Below are positions 1 through 11,044 of a stretch of 64,000 nt of DNA, one piece after another (the stretch's first letter is position 1; each line of letters opens with the position of its first letter). The stretch is from Ichthyophis bannanicus (taxonomy: Eukaryota; Chordata; Amphibia; Gymnophiona; Ichthyophiidae), in contig CM066033.1 of NCBI GenBank assembly GCA_033557465.1, positions 710,693,637-710,757,636 of the forward strand, in the 5' to 3' direction. A program made the position numbers and the translations under genes. The notes beneath the pieces are model-generated. The model was not told the origin of the DNA. It saw only the letters and a program-made list of their open reading frames with translations, and made no database searches.

Positions 1-160
1 AAATGCATGACCCTACATTTTTTAGCATTAAATCTCAGCTGCCAAATTCTAGACCATTCTTCAAACTTAGCTAGATCCCTCCTCATGTTATCTACACCTT
101 CCTGGGTGTCTATTCTGTTGCAGAATTTGGTATCATCAGCAAACAGGCAAACCTTACCCA
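1..160 (-). mobile_element. Jockey-superfamily LINE fragment (reverse transcriptase, family C)
   Basis: Read on the minus strand, this piece encodes the ADDTKFCNR, QEGVDNMRRDLAK and IWQLRFNAKKC blocks found just after the catalytic FADD box of CR1/L2/jockey-type reverse transcriptases. The same family, on the other strand, occurs at 46.4-54.8 kb (blocks VDNMRRDLAKLEGWSRIWQL). The piece is cut off by the window edge and abuts an L1-type fragment near base 160. Confidence 0.8.
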
Positions 161-162
161 AC

Positions 163-1548
163 AGCCCTTCCTGGGAGACAGAAGGAAGGACTGGGAGTCC
201 CCCCTTTAATAGATACTACGAAGCTGCCCAAGTCCGTTCTGTGTTAGAATGGTGTATCCATGAAAAGCAAGAATGGGTGGTACAGGAAAAAGAGACCTTG
301 GGTTACAACCACTTAAGATAAATAATCTGGCATATAGAGATAAAACAAATGACAAAATGTTGTGACAATCCTTCATTGATATCACCCTGAAATTCTGGCA
401 TAAATGGAAAAAGATGTGGTATGGGCATAAAGGTTATTCTAAACTTGGCCCTCTGCTGGACGACCCAGATTTCCTTCCTGGAGTGAACAGTCGCACTTTT
501 GCCAGGTGAGCCAAGGGGGGTATTATGTTATGTGGGCCAGTTTAGAGAAGATAGGGATTGGATACCCTTGGAGGAACTACAAAATGAATATTCTTTACCA
601 TCCTCTGATTGTTACATGTACACACAGGTGGTAGACTATATTAATCATCTCATTAAACACAGTAAGGAAATGCCCCCAGAAGACATTGAGTCCTTATTTG
701 GGAGTACAGAAGTAAAGGGAATTATCTCTAAATTGTATGTGGCCATGGGGAAAACCCAAGATGAGAGGTGGGCGTGCCTGAGGGCATAGGAAGCAGACTT
801 AATAAATCATGGGATGAGAAACAAAGGGACTCAATTTACAAGGGCCTCTTTAAAGGAGTCCTAGCTAGCAATCTGCTAGAACATAACTATAAAATGCTAT
901 ATAGATAGTATCTCACTCCCCTACGCCTACAGAAACTATATGAGGGTCAGGCCCAATGTTGGAGAGAATGTGGAGCCCTAGGCAGTTTTCTGCATATCTG
1001 GTGGACCTGTGAGAAAATTCGTCCCTTTTTGGAAAGTGTATTTGCCTGGCTGAGTGAAATTGTGGGAGAATACAAGCTGGGGCTGGGACTAGCACTACTG
1101 AATATAAAAGATGATAGTATACCTGCTAGGAACTATATGCTCCTTAAAATGGGATGTACTGCCGCAAGACTGACAATAGCCCAAGCGTGGAGACGAGTGG
1201 AGGCTCCTAATCTAATGGAGGTCCGAAACCGTATGCATAATCTTTAACTAATGTGTAAATTAATTGCCTTATGCCACGTTAATCTATTTCCCTTCTTGAA
1301 AGTGGAGGCTCCCTACTCAAACTGGACTAACACATATGATTGATCTGTCATCTAACTAGCTAGAAGAATATTCACAATGTATGAAGCAATTATATTTTTC
1401 TATATTGACATGATTTGGAATTATCATAATGGAACCTGGGGGGGGGGGAGGATAGGGGATTTCTTAGAGTTGGAGATTTTTTACAGCTGTACAGTTTATT
1501 TGATCGTTACATTGTTATTACCTTTGAATAAACAATAAATGGAAAAAA
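163..1548 (+). mobile_element. L1-type LINE 3' end (ORF2 C-terminal part, broken)
   Basis: In shifting frames the region encodes RYYEAAQVRSVLEWCI, then PDFLPGVNSRTFARWAKGG, then a cysteine-rich block CWRECGALGSFLHIWWTCEK followed by IRPFW. A YYxAAQ motif and a terminal C-x3-C...H...C cluster before PFW are typical of the C-terminus of L1/Tx1-type ORF2. Several frameshifts and stops show it is dead. It ends near an A-rich stretch (ataaatggaaaaaatg), and about 1.4 kb of the 3' end survives, as expected of 5'-truncated insertion. Confidence 0.75.
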
Positions 1549-2410
1549 TGTTTGTTTGATTTTCAAAGCTTTACAAGTACCAGGTGAAATAAACTGTCTT
1601 GTTATGATGGTGTGAATCAGCTAGAGCTCTATGCTGTAGTCAATAAGAGCTATTGACTTTACCTTTGTAGCTTCTGTTCAGAAAAGCTTTATTCGGGTGA
1701 AGGCTTTCTCAGTTATTGGACTGAGATATTTATTTATTTACGGAACTAATTGTCAGTTGCATTATACATGGAGTAAGATCTTGTATCCTTATGGAAAAAA
1801 TGAAAGGCTCATTTTTTTATTGCTTTTGGGTATGGGGTATATTCGGTTGGGTTGTTTTGATTATATTACATCTATTGTATGGCTGTTTATATTTATATAT
1901 TTTAATTATGTATGTAATTGATGTAAGCCATTTAGTAATGTACTCAATATGCGGGACATGAGTATAATAATAAATTATTTTTACTAGTGCCAGTATCCAG
2001 ATTGTGGCCGGCGCCAAATACTCAGAGGGGCAAGCACTGCCGCTATTCAGATAGAGGCGATATTCAGACCATTATTCGATAACTTTAGACAGTTTTTTGC
2101 TGTCCTAAAATTATACAGATATTAGACTATCACCATTCCCTAAATAACTTCTGCATTCATTAACACTCTGCCCATATACAGTCCCAGTCGTAGCCCTACT
2201 TGAATAGTGCCACTCAATATTCATGGAAAGCAGCACCATAGGGAAATATTTGGATAACAGTGGGCATGATCTGGTTATTTCTCTTTGAATATTGAGCCGC
2301 AGAGTAGCATGATTAATAGGGTTTGGCCACCAATGTGGCCTTTTTGTTTCTTTGTTCATCTTAAGGCGTTCAAAGCCTATTTAACATTTTCTTTCCATAC
2401 AGTGACTCAC
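1549..2410. other. Intergenic or downstream-intron sequence, no gene recognised
   Basis: This AT-rich stretch lies downstream of the 88-bp PFK exon. Around 1985-2330 there are recurring 'tattcag'/'gaatattga' words that suggest a degraded DNA-transposon MITE, but I could not define termini. No PFK exon is visible here. Confidence 0.4.
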
Positions 2411-2498
2411 CTCAAAGCCTCCGATGATAATTAGGCCATGTATGTTATATTCACTGATATTTGCACTGATTTCTTCAAAGTATTTCTTGGGTAAAACT
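2411..2498 (-). CDS. PFK: 6-phosphofructokinase exon with the IIGGFE block
   Basis: On the minus strand, after the acceptor tttatag, one base completes an arginine codon and 29 codons follow, including [14 protein letters not shown] and GLIIIGGFE; the donor is gtgagt. IIGGFE is the C-half counterpart of the GGDGS loop of the catalytic half. The phase (1 base + 29 codons = 88 bp) fits the preceding 71-bp exon exactly. No defects are seen. The next expected exon, with the PATVSNNVPG block, is not in bases 1-2410, so the gene continues beyond the left edge of the window. LPKK and ISANI resemble muscle-type PFK as I recall it, while VLP and KY resemble platelet type. Confidence 0.92.
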
Positions 2499-2511
2499 CT
2501 ATAAAAGTAAA

Positions 2512-3836
2512 AAAAAAAAAAAGGAGAGAGTAACAGAATACAGAACCCTTAACAGATAAAAATGATTGATGCACAGCCAGTCTGATTCCGTGGTTGACTG
2601 AAACACCCTCCCATCACTGCCACTTAGGTTTCCGAACCTACTGGTATTGAAAAGGTTTAGAGACCTTTGGGAGTTCATCAGTTTCTTCTTGCTCATTTGA
2701 ACCTGGCCTCTATTGGGCAATGATACCATGAACCTTCATCCATGTTGACTCAATGCCCCCCCACCTCACCCCTTTACACTTCACTCCAATTCAGAACAGC
2801 ATCACAGGGACAGTTCTCAGCCAGAAGCTACAAATCTTGACTTTTCTGATCCTGGTTGACATGGGCTCCTGAGTCTGGTCTCTGATTGCTGCCACTTGAC
2901 AACAGCCTCTGCCGCATATCCAGCACTGACCAACCCAGACCCAGATCAGACTTAGGCCCTCTACAAGCCAGTGCACTGCACTTGCATTGAGCTACCAAGC
3001 TAGTTCCAAAAGTTTATTTTAAATGTGCAGCAATAACAAATACCAGCATACATTTAAATTGTGAGAGTTTTATCCAAATCAGGGTCCCACTATGCTATCT
3101 CAGACACACAAATGCAGCCTCCATTGTTACAGTGGCACAGGAGTTACAGTAACTCCTAAGTGACACAGAGAATCGATGATGGAATAGGGATTAGAGTGGA
3201 TGCACAGGCAGATAAAGAGGGAATTTTACAAAGTTCATTCAGCATGTAAACCATCTTTTACATTGTGTGGATGCATACACATGTAAAACATAAGCACACC
3301 CAAAGATAGCACCTACGTTTAGGTGATCTGAACATAGGTGTCCCCAGTGGCTTAGTGGAGCTGGGGCAGCGTTATGATGCAGGTGTATGTTATAAAACAC
3401 AATCAAAATAGAATTCTCTGATAAATAACTCCTTTTATTTCCTATTTTTAATTTTAACTTTTCAAAATACAACGCACACAGAACCTTCACCATTACAATA
3501 CTTTCCCCCATAGAAATAATCACATCCCACCCAACAAGTACTTCCCATCTTGTCATCATTCCACTATACACAAAGCATACCTGCAGAGTATTATTATAAC
3601 AAAATGAGTATCAAAGCATAAAAAATAAAAATACCGATATGCAAAGCGTGTAAATGCATGCCAAATACCTCATTATTCAAATAGTCTTGAAGAACTACCA
3701 AAAGGGACTGCTACTGCTGGAAAGAAATCTGCACTTGTAAGTATTTACTTCTTGGAAATTCTCTAAATCTTGGGGAAAGGGAATTTTTTGGGTTAAAACT
3801 GATTAATCTGTGTAATTCAGAATCCATTGCATCTGT
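2512..3836. other. Intron sequence with no gene recognised
   Basis: Apart from an A-run at 2511-2522 beside the PFK acceptor, this part of the intron holds no reading frame, repeat or RNA that I recognise. Confidence 0.4.
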
Positions 3837-3838
3837 TA

Positions 3839-3936
3839 ACTCACTCAGGGCCTGGTATCAGCCGAGAGCTTTTAGTTTCAATTTAAAACTCAGTCAGGAC
3901 CTAGTATCAGCAGAGAGCTTTTAATTTAAATCAGAG
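3839..3936 (+). repeat. Two-copy tandem repeat of about 48 bp
   Basis: Two diverged copies lie in tandem. Both contain the words ctcagtcagg or ctcactcagg, gtatcagc, gagagctttta and aattta in the same order and spacing. It is a simple local duplication. Confidence 0.75.
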
Positions 3937-4058
3937 TATAGATTAGCATAGAAGAAAGAATAGGGTAAATATTCTTTGAGTAAAAAGAAATTTATTGTTT
4001 CTAGAGACCTTTACAAAGAGGCCTTCCAGTTAGGATGCAAGAAATCTGTATGTAATTG

Positions 4059-5708
4059 ATGTAAGCCATCTCTCTCCTTCCCTTCATTTCTAAATTACTT
4101 GAGCGTGCTGTCTACCACCGCTGTCTCAACTTCCTCTCCTCTCATGCCCTCCTAGATCCTTTACAATCCAGTTTCCGTCCCCTACATTCTACCGAAACTG
4201 CTCTTACCAAAGTTGCCAATGATTTGTTTTTGGCTAAGTCCAAAGGCTTTTATTCTGTCCTCATTCTTCTGGATCTCTCTGCTGCCTTTGACACCGTTGA
4301 CCACAATCTTCTTCTTATCACCCTGTCTTCACTCGGTTTCAAAGGCTCTGTGCTTTCTTCGTTCTCCTCCTATCTCTCCCACCGCTCTTTCAATGTGTAC
4401 TTCGGTGGCTCCTCCTCCTCTACCCCTTTACCTGTGGGTGTACCTCAAGGTTCTGTCTTAGGTCCGCTCCTCTTCTCTCTTTATACCCAATCCCTTGGTG
4501 CCCTTATCTCTTCCCATGGCTTTCACTATCATCTCTATGCTGACGACTCTCAAAATCTACCTCTCTATGCCTGTTATCTCTCCTGAAATTCAAGCTAAGA
4601 TCTCGGCCTGCCTCTCTGACATTGCTTCCTGGATGTCCTACCGCTGCTTGAAGCTGAACATGGCCAAAACTGAACTCCTTGTCTTTCCCCCTAATGCCTC
4701 CCCTCCTCCTTTCTCAATCTCTGTGGATAACTGTTACCCTTCCTGTCTCTTCGGCACGGAACCTTGATGTTATCTTTGACTCATCTCTCTCCTTCTCTTT
4801 ACATATCCAAAACATTGCTAAAACATGCCGTTTCTTTCTTTACAATATCTCCAAGATTCACCCTTTTCTCTCTGATAACACTACTAAACTGATTGTCCAC
4901 TCTTTAATCACCTCCCGCCTTGATTACTGTAACCTTCTCCTTGCTGGCCTCCCTGCTAACTACCTCTTTCCTCTCCAGTCTATTCAACATTCTGCAGCTC
5001 GTCTGATTTTCCGTCAGTCTCGTTTTTCACACATTACTCCTTTTCTCATGTCACTTCACTGGCTCCCCATCCGCTTCTGTATCCAGTTCAAACTCCTCCT
5101 TCTAACCTATAAATGTATTCATTCTTCTGCCCGAGATACACAAAAATCAAGAGACAAAGTCGTCAATGGATGGTTAACGGGTATTTATTCACTTTGTCTT
5201 GCTTTTTCTGTATCCTGGTCAGTATTGCAAGAGCGCTACTCCTTGTTGTGTTGTACTTCATTCTTCTGCCCCTCATTACCTTTCATCCCTCATCTCTACC
5301 TACACTCCCTCTCGCCTACTCTGCTCATCTAATTGTCTTCGTTTATCTATGCCTTTTACTTGTACTGCTAATTCTAGACTTCACTCCTTTCAACTGGCTG
5401 CACCCTTTTCCTGGAATTCTCTACCTGTCTCTGTCCGCCAAGCCTACTCCCTGGCCATCTTCAAATCCAAATTGAAATCCCATTTCTTCACTATTGCTTT
5501 TTGTTCCTAACTCGTCCTTTCTTGTTCTCTTCATAAACATTTATTCTTGTCTTGTTAATTGTTATTTGTATTATCTAATTTATTTCATATTTTGTCTTGA
5601 CGAGATTGTGAGCTCTAACTGGCAGGGACTGCCTCTTTTTATGTTTGTACAGCGCTTCATAGGTTGCAGCGCTTTATAAATGCTTAGTAATAATAATAAA
5701 TAATAAAT
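4059..5708 (+). mobile_element. L2/CR1-like LINE, 3' half (family B)
   Basis: The plus strand encodes the reverse-transcriptase core in order: [16 protein letters not shown] (about 4272-4320), [16 protein letters not shown] (about 4434-4485) and the catalytic YADDSQ (about 4536-4555). Further on come SRLDYCNLLLAGLP, SARLIFRQSRFSHITPFL and LHWLPI, which are characteristic of L2-like LINE C-termini. The 3' tail has attgtgagctct, tacagcgct and ends in (aataat)n. Frameshifts occur at about 4580 and 4760, so it is inactive. The 5' half is missing. A 124-bp foreign segment with duplicated flanks interrupts it at 5133-5256. Confidence 0.85.
5133..5256. mobile_element. 124-bp insertion inside a LINE, flanked by 15-bp direct repeats
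   Basis: The LINE word ttcattcttctgccc occurs at 5118-5132 and again at 5257-5271. Removing one copy plus the intervening 124 bp restores the LINE reading (CIHSSA then PHYLSSL). A 15-bp target duplication indicates target-primed retroposition. I could not identify the inserted sequence. It has no poly(A) tail on either strand and no clear tRNA promoter boxes. Confidence 0.7.
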
Positions 5709-6040
5709 AGGTGCTAAAGCCAAGGGACAGATCAAAAGGGCAATTTGAAAGGCTTCTTCTATCAAACCCAGAGCTATGTGAATCACACAGGAAATTATTA
5801 ACAGATTATCTTAGAAGCACAGGTCTGGGACCTGTATAGCAAAGCCAGCCTTTACTAAGTCTTAGCTTTATAGGCTCTTAGACCTATTAAAGAGGGAGAG
5901 GTGGTAAAATTCAGGTTCAACTGGTTATCCTCACCAGATATAGATTAATTAAGGCCCTGAAATTACTCTTGAGGTGAACAAAGTCCCTTAAACTTATTTG
6001 GTTTATTTGTATCAGTACAAGTATCCCTAATAACTTTAAA
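5709..6040. other. Intron sequence with no gene recognised
   Basis: This is AT-rich sequence between two LINE insertions. I see nothing recognisable in it. Confidence 0.4.
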
Positions 6041-6471
6041 CATCATAAATAGCTAAACAAAACATTAAAACTAAGATGCAGACAGAGGTCCAGCAGTGAG
6101 ATGGGGGCTATCCAGTCTTTTGTATTGAGTGTCACATGTTCGATTTTCTCCCAGTTGTTGAGGGGTCTTATGTGTGCAGTTGGTGCAATGAGCTCTTTGC
6201 CCTCAAGGAATGAGTCCGATCTCTTGAGACTACAGTAGCAGACTTGGAGGACATAAGGAAGACAGAGAGGTACATAAGAGAGACCTATAGGGACATAGTA
6301 CTGAAGTCCCACCTCCAGTCTGGCAGCCTCTCAGTTGCCATGGAGGAGAAAGGAGAGCATCACCTTGGTGTGGCAGGAAGTGATCCTGTAGTTAGTATTT
6401 GTCCACCAGGAGATGTAAAACCTTCTCGCACTGAGGAGGTTTTTCCAGGGACATATACCCATGAGGGAAGG

Positions 6472-6662
6472 GTTGCAAAATGCAATGTGTGCCTTCGAGT
6501 CAGTCCTGACTCCTGGCGACCCAGAAGCTCCTGGGTTTTCTTGGCAGTGTCACCGGAAGTAGATTGCCAGGCCTTTCTTCTGAGGCAATGGAGGGTTAAG
6601 TGACTTGCCCAAGGCCACAAGGAGTGCAGCCAGTGCTCTAATCACTAGGCTACTCCTCCACT
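6472..6662 (-). mobile_element. tRNA-headed CORE-SINE
   Basis: On the minus strand the element starts with a tRNA-like head (gtagcctagtgattagagca), then caagtcacttaaccctccat (a MIR-like core word), then cctagcaa/ggcctggcaatctact and ends aaggcacacattgcattttg. The duplicated target word gggaagggtt lies at both ends (about 6458-6475 and 6664-6675). A second member of the same family is at 39480-39715. It interrupts LINE ORF1. Confidence 0.75.
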
Positions 6663-6862
6663 CCAAGGGAAGGGTTAGCTAAGACGACAGTTATAGTTGC
6701 CAATTCAATCATTAGGCATGCTGATAGCTGGGTAGCTGGTGGATGTGTGGATCACCTGGTAACATGCCTGCCTGGTGTGACGATAGCGGACCTCATGCAC
6801 CAGCTAGATAAGGTTTTAGATAGTGCTAGGGAGGAGTTTGCTGTCTCGGTACATGTTGGTAC

Positions 6863-7492
6863 TGTGGCAAAGTCAGCTATCCTGGGAGTGGGGGAGGTGA
6901 GAAGCATAACGAATTCACCCTAGTTAAGGGTCCCCCTCTAGGAATGCAGGGAGAGAAAGCCACAGCCAGGTTTCAAAGACAGAAAACCCCCAGCTGGAAC
7001 AAGCTTCACACAATGACTGATGAAGTAAGAAAGAGGAATTGCAAGCACGAGGACCAAAGCCCTTACTTTAACAAGTGCACTGATTATTCTAATACTAGAA
7101 GGCAGGGGGATTACCAGCACCTGGGAAAGAAAGAGGTGGGGTTAGAATCCTGGAGGTATAAGCCTCAGTTAGATTATGCAGAGAGAGGGAGATGAGAAGG
7201 AGAGCAGCCGGGAGAGCAGCTGAGACAGAGGCTGAGAGAAGGAGCTGATTCTTGGAGAAGAGCTGAGCTACCCAGAGCTGAGAGAGCTGAATTCCCTGCA
7301 ACAGGTTGGCAACAGAGGTGGGGGCCAGGAAGTGGAGAAGCTTTCAGACCACCAGAGAGGTTGTCAGCTGAGCAGTCTGACCAGGTCGGTAAGTCAGAAC
7401 CCATGCAGTTGGGAGAACCAGTGTCAGAGTTGGGGGAAGAAGATTGCTTTATGGATTGCTCTCTATGCCAAGCTCTAGACAGGAGGTCTTGA
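6863..7492 (+). pseudogene. LTR-encoded charged ORF with MDCS tail (copy a)
   Basis: From the first base of the LTR the frame TGT-GGC-AAA is open for 110 codons, broken by one TGA at 7193-7195, then open again for 98 codons to the TGA at 7490-7492. Its end reads KSEPMQLGEPVSELGEEDC and then FMDCSLCQALDRRS. The first codon position (TGT at LTR bases 1-3) and the acidic-then-MDCS ending match copies d, e and f, although the nucleotide sequences between them are too diverged to align by eye. The protein is rich in R, E, G and K with no recognised domain. Function is unknown. A single stop in about 209 codons of GA-rich DNA points to a recently coding frame. Confidence 0.7.
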
Positions 7493-8467
7493 GGAAAGCT
7501 AGCCCTGAAAGAAGTAATTCTCCTTGGAAGTTAACCATATGGCACAAGCAGTGTGGAGGTAAATTCCTGTATGTTTTAAAAGGGAAATTTACTGCAACGT
7601 AAGCCTGATCAGGAAGCTCTGATTCATGCTTTTTTGTCACCTGTGTTTGAACTGTGCAACGGCAAGAAAAGCCAAGTTAGCTGCTATAAGAGTTTTTGCT
7701 TGCTCCTCTCCTATATGAAAAGTCTGCTAAGAGTTTTGATAACAGTTTGGAATGTTTGTTTTGTTCTAAGTTTGGTTTCACGTAGTAATGCAGCCTAGAG
7801 AGGTTTTTGAGGCTGGCAGAAACCAAACTGCTGTAGAAGAATTAAGCTTGAATTTTTCTTTATGCTCTGTTTAACAAGGACTAAAAAGGAAAGTGGCAGC
7901 CTAGTTTCTAAAGGCAATACTTCTGCAAGTAAGAGGACTTTAACCCTTTCCAGGCCGAGCCCAAAACTCTCGGGATCGAAAATTCTGACTAAATATTCCT
8001 ATCAAATGGTATATAATACATGACCATAGCAGAAGGAAAATCACTATTAGAACATATTGAATAAGATGGGTACAATTTTCCTGAAATATGCAAAAATTAA
8101 CATGGCTGCAGAATGTGGATTAGAAATTTAAAGTAGGCCTTCAAAGGGTTAAGAAGCCATTTCTGAGTTCTTTTGGTTTGTTTGCCATTATTTGCTGTAC
8201 CTTAAGCAAATCCTACAGTTATAATCCTGTAAATGATACCTTGAACCTGCTGTGTTTTGTGTTATGGAAATACATTTTCTGTTACAAGCCTTGCCCTCGA
8301 TTACCTCAACTACAAACCTTCTACTTAAAGCACCAACATATTTTAGCAGTATTACACGTCCCAGAAGCCAACATGAAGAAATAGGCTGCTAAGAGCTGAT
8401 AGAAGAAGGAATCCTCAACCACCACGCCCCTCAACCACTAAAGGCAAGTGGCTTCGGGCTTGTGACA
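6863..8467 (+). mobile_element. Solo LTR (copy a) with 4-bp target duplication GTAC
   Basis: The LTR begins TGTGGCAAAG and ends CTTGTGACA. GTAC precedes it (6859-6862) and follows it (8468-8471), splitting the ORF1 word ggtac/taatgac of the host LINE. No interior or second LTR remains, so it is a solo LTR left by recombination. It is 1605 bp long and carries the protein-coding frame described at 6863-7492. The four-base duplication also marks two other LTRs in this window (48410/54175 and 57136-58703). Confidence 0.85.
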
Positions 8468-8754
8468 GTACTAATGACATAGGAAAGTGTGGGAGGAATG
8501 TTCTGGAGGCCAAATTTAGGATTTTAGGTAGGAAGTTGAAATCGAGAACTTCCAAAATGCTTTCTATTTCATGTGCAGGACCCAAAAGGCAGGCAGAGCT
8601 CCAGAGTCTCAATGTGCGGATGAGACGATGGTGCAAGGAAGAACGTTTTGGATTTGTCACACCCTTATTTGACTGCTGTATCCTAATGGTAACTATATTT
8701 CTAGCATTACTAGTTCCCCTGTAATCTTCTATTAGTTCACTATACTCCAAGAAT

Positions 8755-9333
8755 CCTTTGAATTTTTACTACTACTACTACTATTTAACATTTATAAAGC
8801 GCTACCACGTATGCAGCGCTGTACAGACATATAAGAGTGACAGTCCCTGCTCATCAGAGCTTACATTCTAATCGAGACAACAAAACACACAGAGAAACAG
8901 ACAAGTTAGGGCAAAACCAGGTTGGCTGTCACCCATTACTACTACAAGTACTACTGCACAATTCTATTTAAATAAAAGACAGACAGACAGTCCCTGCTTG
9001 AGAGCGTACAATCTAGTCAGGACAAGTAATAGAGACAGTCCCTGCTCATCAGAGTTTACAATCTAGTTGATACAACATAGGGAGATTATGATCTGGTTAG
9101 GACAGACAGAGGTATAGATAGGGGTGGATAGGGGAAGAAGGAGATAAGGTGGGACACTGGGTTACATTGCAACAGCATTTTTATACCAGTTTTTGTATTT
9201 TAATGTTAATGGGTTACTTGTATTGCTTACTGTTCCCTTGTAACATTATCTTGTTCCATGTAATGTTATGTTACTGTTACCTGTAAACCATATTGATCTT
9301 TGGAAATGCAGTATATACATTTTTCAAATAAAT
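8755..9333 (+). mobile_element. LINE-tail-like repeat with (act)n and tandem 'gacagtccctgct' words
   Basis: It starts with (act)5, then tttataaagcgctacc and cagcgctgtacag. The phrase acagtccctgctcatcagag recurs at about 8841 and 9031, with a related version at 8985, so it holds internal tandem copies. It ends ttttcaaataaataaa. These words are typical of L2/CR1 LINE 3' tails in this window. It sits between LINE ORF1 and ORF2 of family A copy 1. Confidence 0.6.
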
Positions 9334-9756
9334 AAACTGGGCAACATTCTGGGAAAGGGAGGGACTTTTCCTGAAAGGATGGGCTCCACCTTATCCATGA
9401 TGGAACCAGGCTGCTGGCATTAACCTTTAAAAAGGAAATAAAGCAGCTTTTAAACTAGCTAATAGGGGAAAGCAAACAGTTGCCCAAGAGTGTATGGTTT
9501 GGAAGGATGTATCCTTGAAGGATACTAGCAAAAGAGGGAAGTTAGGACATCCCAACAGAGAGGTTCCAATAAAGATAAAAGTAACCCAGATGTCCTTAGG
9601 TACAGAGCTGAAAGAGTCCAAATTACCCTTATCAACTGATAACCAGAATAATATGAATAAAATACAACCTCTAAAATGCCTGTATGCAAATATTAGAAGT
9701 TAAAAAAAATAAGATAGGAGAGATGGAATATAGAGCACTAAATGGAAGGTTAGATA

Positions 9757-11044
9757 TGAAGTGAGATCAAAAAGGATTGAGACTTGTACAATAACACAAG
9801 AAGTATAACACTGACAGTTATTGCACTCCATCTTCTTCAAAGTAGTCCCCTTCTGATAAAACATACTTTCTCCAGCGTTCCTGCCACTGCTGGAAACAAT
9901 TTTGAAATTCCTCTTTCGTTATGCTGTGAAGCTGTTGTGTCAAATTTTGCTTAATGGTTTCCAAGTAGTCGAATTACCTTCCTTTCAGTGGTAATTCCAG
10001 TTTTGGAAACAAGAAAAAAATCACAGGATGCAAGGTAAGGTGAATAAGGAGGCTGACAGACTTACTCGATTTGGTGGTTGGCCAAGAACTGCTGGACAAG
10101 ATGCGATGTGTGAGCTGGGGTGTTATCATGATGAAGCAACCAGTCACTATTCTTGTGACTCTCAAACGAGTCAGAACTTGGTAGTACTTCTTATTGATGG
10201 TCTGGCCTTTTGGAGCATACTTGTGATGACCAATATCCTGGTAATCAAAGAAAACTGTGAGCATGACCTCGACATTGCTCCTCACCTGACCGGCTTTCTT
10301 GGGTCTGGGAGAGTATGCAGTTTTCCTTTGGGAGGATTGAGCCTTAGTTTCTGGGTTACAACCATAAACCCGTGATTCATCACCAGTAATAATCTTTTTG
10401 ATGAAATCTGACTCATTTTCAATGCATTCCAACAACTCCCTGGCTGCAGAAGTCAATCTTCTTTTTGGTCAGGGGACGGGAGTTTTGGCATGAATTTTGC
10501 AGACACACGTCTCATCCACAAATAAAAAGTAAGAGTGGACTGTACCGATCTGAAACTGATGTCCACGTGCTCAGCAAGCTCCCTGATAGTCAATCGACAA
10601 TTTGAGCATATTGCGGCACGTGCTGCTTCAACTTTGTCTTCATTCCTGTTCGTGGATAGCCTTCCAGAACATTCGTCACTACTGACACTTTAGCGGCCCT
10701 CTTGGAAGCATTTGTACCAGTCATAAAGTCAAGCACAACTCATGCATTCATTGCCATACACTTGCTGTAACTTGTCATAAGTCTCTTTGCACGAATCGCC
10801 AAGTTTCTGGCAGAATTTAATGCAAATTTGCTGTTCAATTTTTTAAAGTTATAAATCTGCCAAACTGTTTTTACACGACACCAAACATCACATGATGAAA
10901 AAAAAAGTACAGGTGGGCTGCAGCTATGCTACACTCTGCATATGCAGAACACATAACTAGGTCGCTGCATGCTTAATAGCATCTGTTGTGACGTATTGTT
11001 ATATAGCTACACAACAAGTCTCAATACATTTTGATCACACCTCA
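9757..11044 (-). mobile_element. Mariner transposon, full-length but dead
   Basis: The 1288-bp element is flanked by TA dinucleotides (9755-9756 and 11045-11046). It has about 30-bp inverted termini: gatcaaaaaggattgagact on the left and agtctcaatacattttgatc on the right. It interrupts the family A LINE between ORF2 codons for YRALNGRLDM and IVISETWWKED. Length, TA target and termini fit the mariner family. Confidence 0.88.
9974..10900 (-). pseudogene. Mariner transposase, frameshifted
   Basis: On the minus strand the C-terminal half reads ELLECIENESDFIKKIITGD then ESRVYGCNPETKAQSSQ, PRPKKAGQVRSNVEVMLTVF, FDYQDIGHHKYAPKGQTIN and NKKYY, ending FFLFPKLELPLKGR. GDExxxYxYxPETK and the final FPKLK are standard mariner transposase blocks, the first with the leading catalytic aspartate. 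Upstream, in other frames, are remnants of the helix-turn-helix region (about 10850-10500). Several stops and frameshifts mean it cannot make an enzyme. Known mariner transposases act in the nucleus and excise and insert the element at TA sites. Confidence 0.85.

Larger units (their letters stand above)
6120..8740 (+). pseudogene. CR1-like LINE ORF1 (SGNH/GDSL esterase-like), interrupted, copy 1
   Basis: Pieces of ORF1 read ADLEDIRKTERYIRETYRD (from about 6238), DPVVSICPPGDVKPSRTEE, then NSIIRHADSWVAGG (the GDSI block, here decayed, about 6697) and VSVHVGT (about 6845). The GTND block that should follow is split by a solo LTR. It resumes at 8468 as TNDIGKCGRNVLEAKFR and ILGRKLKS, then QAELQSL and RRWCKEE. 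In SGNH hydrolases GDS(I) and GTND carry catalytic-block residues. The function in LINEs is unproven but is usually taken to be lipid or RNP related. Stops, the SINE and the LTR make this a pseudogene. Copy 2 gives a cleaner version. Confidence 0.8.

Noticed and set aside
3839..3936. Possible CRISPR-like direct repeats
   Set aside because: Only two diverged tandem copies without spacers, in a vertebrate intron.
1911..4070. Shared word tatgtaattgatgtaagcca at about 1911 and 4049 as target duplication of a 2-kb insertion
   Set aside because: The interval contains an intact PFK exon, so it cannot be one insertion; more likely both are ends of the same repeat family.
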